A stretch of DNA of 49,660 bases. It comes from CAZAYY01 sp964489525. GTDB lineage: Bacteria; Chloroflexota; Anaerolineae; Anaerolineales; JABWBV01. Of this stretch, positions 48,719 through 49,660 are shown one piece after another. The first letter of the stretch is position 1. Every line of letters begins with the position of its first letter. A program made the translations under genes and the position numbers. The notes beneath the pieces are model-generated. The model saw only the letters and a program-made list of their open reading frames with translations. It searched no databases and had not been told where the DNA came from. Where the stretch lies: assembly GCA_964489525.1 (NCBI GenBank), contig CAZAYY010000028.1, positions 1 through 49,660 on the forward strand, in the 5' to 3' direction.

Positions 48719-49660
48719 ATGAACCAACCAAAAACAGTGATTGCAGCCGCCTTGGGTGAGTGTGTGCATGTGGCGGGCATCTCGAACTTTTTGCGCATGG
48801 CTGAACAAGCCGGCTGGCGCACCGTTTTTCTGGGACCGGCAGTCCCCATTGATAAGGTGTTGGAAGCCGCGCGCCAGGAGAAGGCCAGCCTGGTTGGAAT
48901 CTCGTACCGGCTGACCCCCGAAACGGGCGAAAGGCTGTTGGCATCCTTCGCAGAAGAGGCCGACGAACTCCACAGCCAGGGGGTGCGGTTTGTTTTTGGC
49001 GGAACCCCCCCTGTGGCCGAACGGGCCGAACGCCTGGGCTTTTTTGACCGGGTTTTTGACGGCAGCCAACCCGTAGAACAGCTTTTGGCCTATCTGAAAG
49101 GGCAGCAGCAAACCACCCTGAGCGCAGCCGACTACCCCAAAACGATGCGCGAACGCGTCACCTGGAAAGCCCCATACCCCTTACTGCGCCATCATTTTGG
49201 ACTGCCCACAATGGAAGCAACCCTTGAGGGCATCGCGAAGATTGCCGAGGCACAGGCGTTAGACGTCATCTCCCTGGGAATTGACCAGGACGCCCAGGCC
49301 AACTTTTTTCACCCTGAGCGGCAAGACCCGCGCCAGCGCGGGGCAGGGGGTGTGCCTGTGCGCAGCCCAGAAGATTACCGGGCTTTATACCAGGCCAGCC
49401 GCACCGGCAATTACCCTCTGCTGCGCACCTATTCCGGCACAGATGACTTTATCCGTCTGGCAGAAATGTACGTAGAAACCATCCAAATTGCCTGGTGTGC
49501 CATCCCACTTTTCTGGTTCAACCTGATGGACGGGCGCGGCCCCTGGGATCTGGAAGGTTCCATTCGCGAACACCAATCCGTTATGGCCTGGTATGGCCAA
49601 CGAGATATCCCGGTAGAACTCAACGAACCACACCATTGGGGGATGCGCGATGCTTCGGAT
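48719..49660 (+). CDS. Cobalamin-binding-domain protein (C-terminus beyond window)
   Basis: The 314 codons seen are open to the right edge, with GAAAGGAGC before the ATG. Residues 5-130 form a B12-binding Rossmann-like domain. ECVHVAGISNFLRMAEQAGW gives the His and Gly of the D-x-H-x-x-G loop (with Glu-Cys-Val before His), and VGISYRLTPETG and FVFGGTPP are the following strands. The later part (ISLGIDQDAQANFF, then DLEGSIREHQSVMAWYGQ and ELNEPHHWGMRD) resembles the catalytic barrel of carbon-skeleton mutases of the glutamate-mutase kind. The exact reaction is not determined. Confidence 0.75.
   Translation, partial: MNQPKTVIAAALGECVHVAGISNFLRMAEQAGWRTVFLGPAVPIDKVLEAARQEKASLVGISYRLTPETGERLLASFAEEADELHSQGVRFVFGGTPPVAERAERLGFFDRVFDGSQPVEQLLAYLKGQQQTTLSAADYPKTMRERVTWKAPYPLLRHHFGLPTMEATLEGIAKIAEAQALDVISLGIDQDAQANFFHPERQDPRQRGAGGVPVRSPEDYRALYQASRTGNYPLLRTYSGTDDFIRLAEMYVETIQIAWCAIPLFWFNLMDGRGPWDLEGSIREHQSVMAWYGQRDIPVELNEPHHWGMRDASD

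Overview
The window looks like chromosome from a Chloroflexota bacterium of the Anaerolineae type, carrying the end of an integrated mobile element at its left edge. The lineage call is an inference. It rests on the Sec-type, lipoprotein-anchored (clade II) nosZ cluster, the Thr/Pro-rich linkers of its lipoproteins, the LexA box of GAAC-N4-GTTC form, and many genes whose -10 box sits only a few bases before the ATG. No rRNA and no intact tRNA were seen.

Layout. (1) 1-4214: right end of an integrative element. It holds a co-oriented replication module (DnaB helicase, initiator, G39P-like helicase loader), a small membrane protein and a lipoprotein. It stops at a 3' fragment of tRNA-Arg(UCG) that reads as an attR scar. 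A set of palindromic repeats inside the initiator gene is a candidate replication origin. (2) 4220-10260: a P-type ATPase under a yybP-ykoY manganese riboswitch, DUF1294 and other small proteins, and a three-gene operon with its own winged-helix regulator. (3) 10441-14635: perR-katG peroxide defence and a pentameric ligand-gated-channel-like protein. (4) 14721-24316: uvrA behind an SOS box, an S9 peptidase, an ArsB/NhaD-like transporter, a phospholipase C/HET-C-like protein, pfkA, a membrane protein and a DinB-fold protein. (5) 24607-29378: operon thrC-lysC-asd plus a possible HAD-like protein. (6) 29444-36171: a YdjM-like protein, a GH13 amylase, a NnrS-like protein with a cupin, an isoprenylcysteine-methyltransferase-like protein, a protein often named quinate 5-dehydrogenase, and arsM. 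(7) 36302-43221: nitrous-oxide-reduction operon nosZ - nosB-like - nosD::nosF fusion - nosY - nosL - cytochrome c. A Crp/Fnr-type site lies before nosZ and a Crp/Fnr-family regulator lies just beyond the operon. (8) 43238-49660: repeats, a zinc-ribbon protein, the Crp/Fnr regulator with a double GNAT protein, era, a DUF4332 protein, a polysaccharide deacetylase lipoprotein, a repeat-rich gap, and a cobalamin-binding protein cut by the right edge.

How the genes work together. NosZ reduces N2O outside the membrane. The NosD-NosF fusion, NosY and NosL would supply or mature its copper sites, and the monohaem cytochrome c and the NosB-like protein are candidates for electron delivery. The most unusual items are the single-polypeptide NosD-NosF with an in-frame internal start, the origin-like palindromes inside the element's initiator gene, and a family of short palindromes with changing arms around a fixed TAC centre, mostly preceded by CTATAATC.
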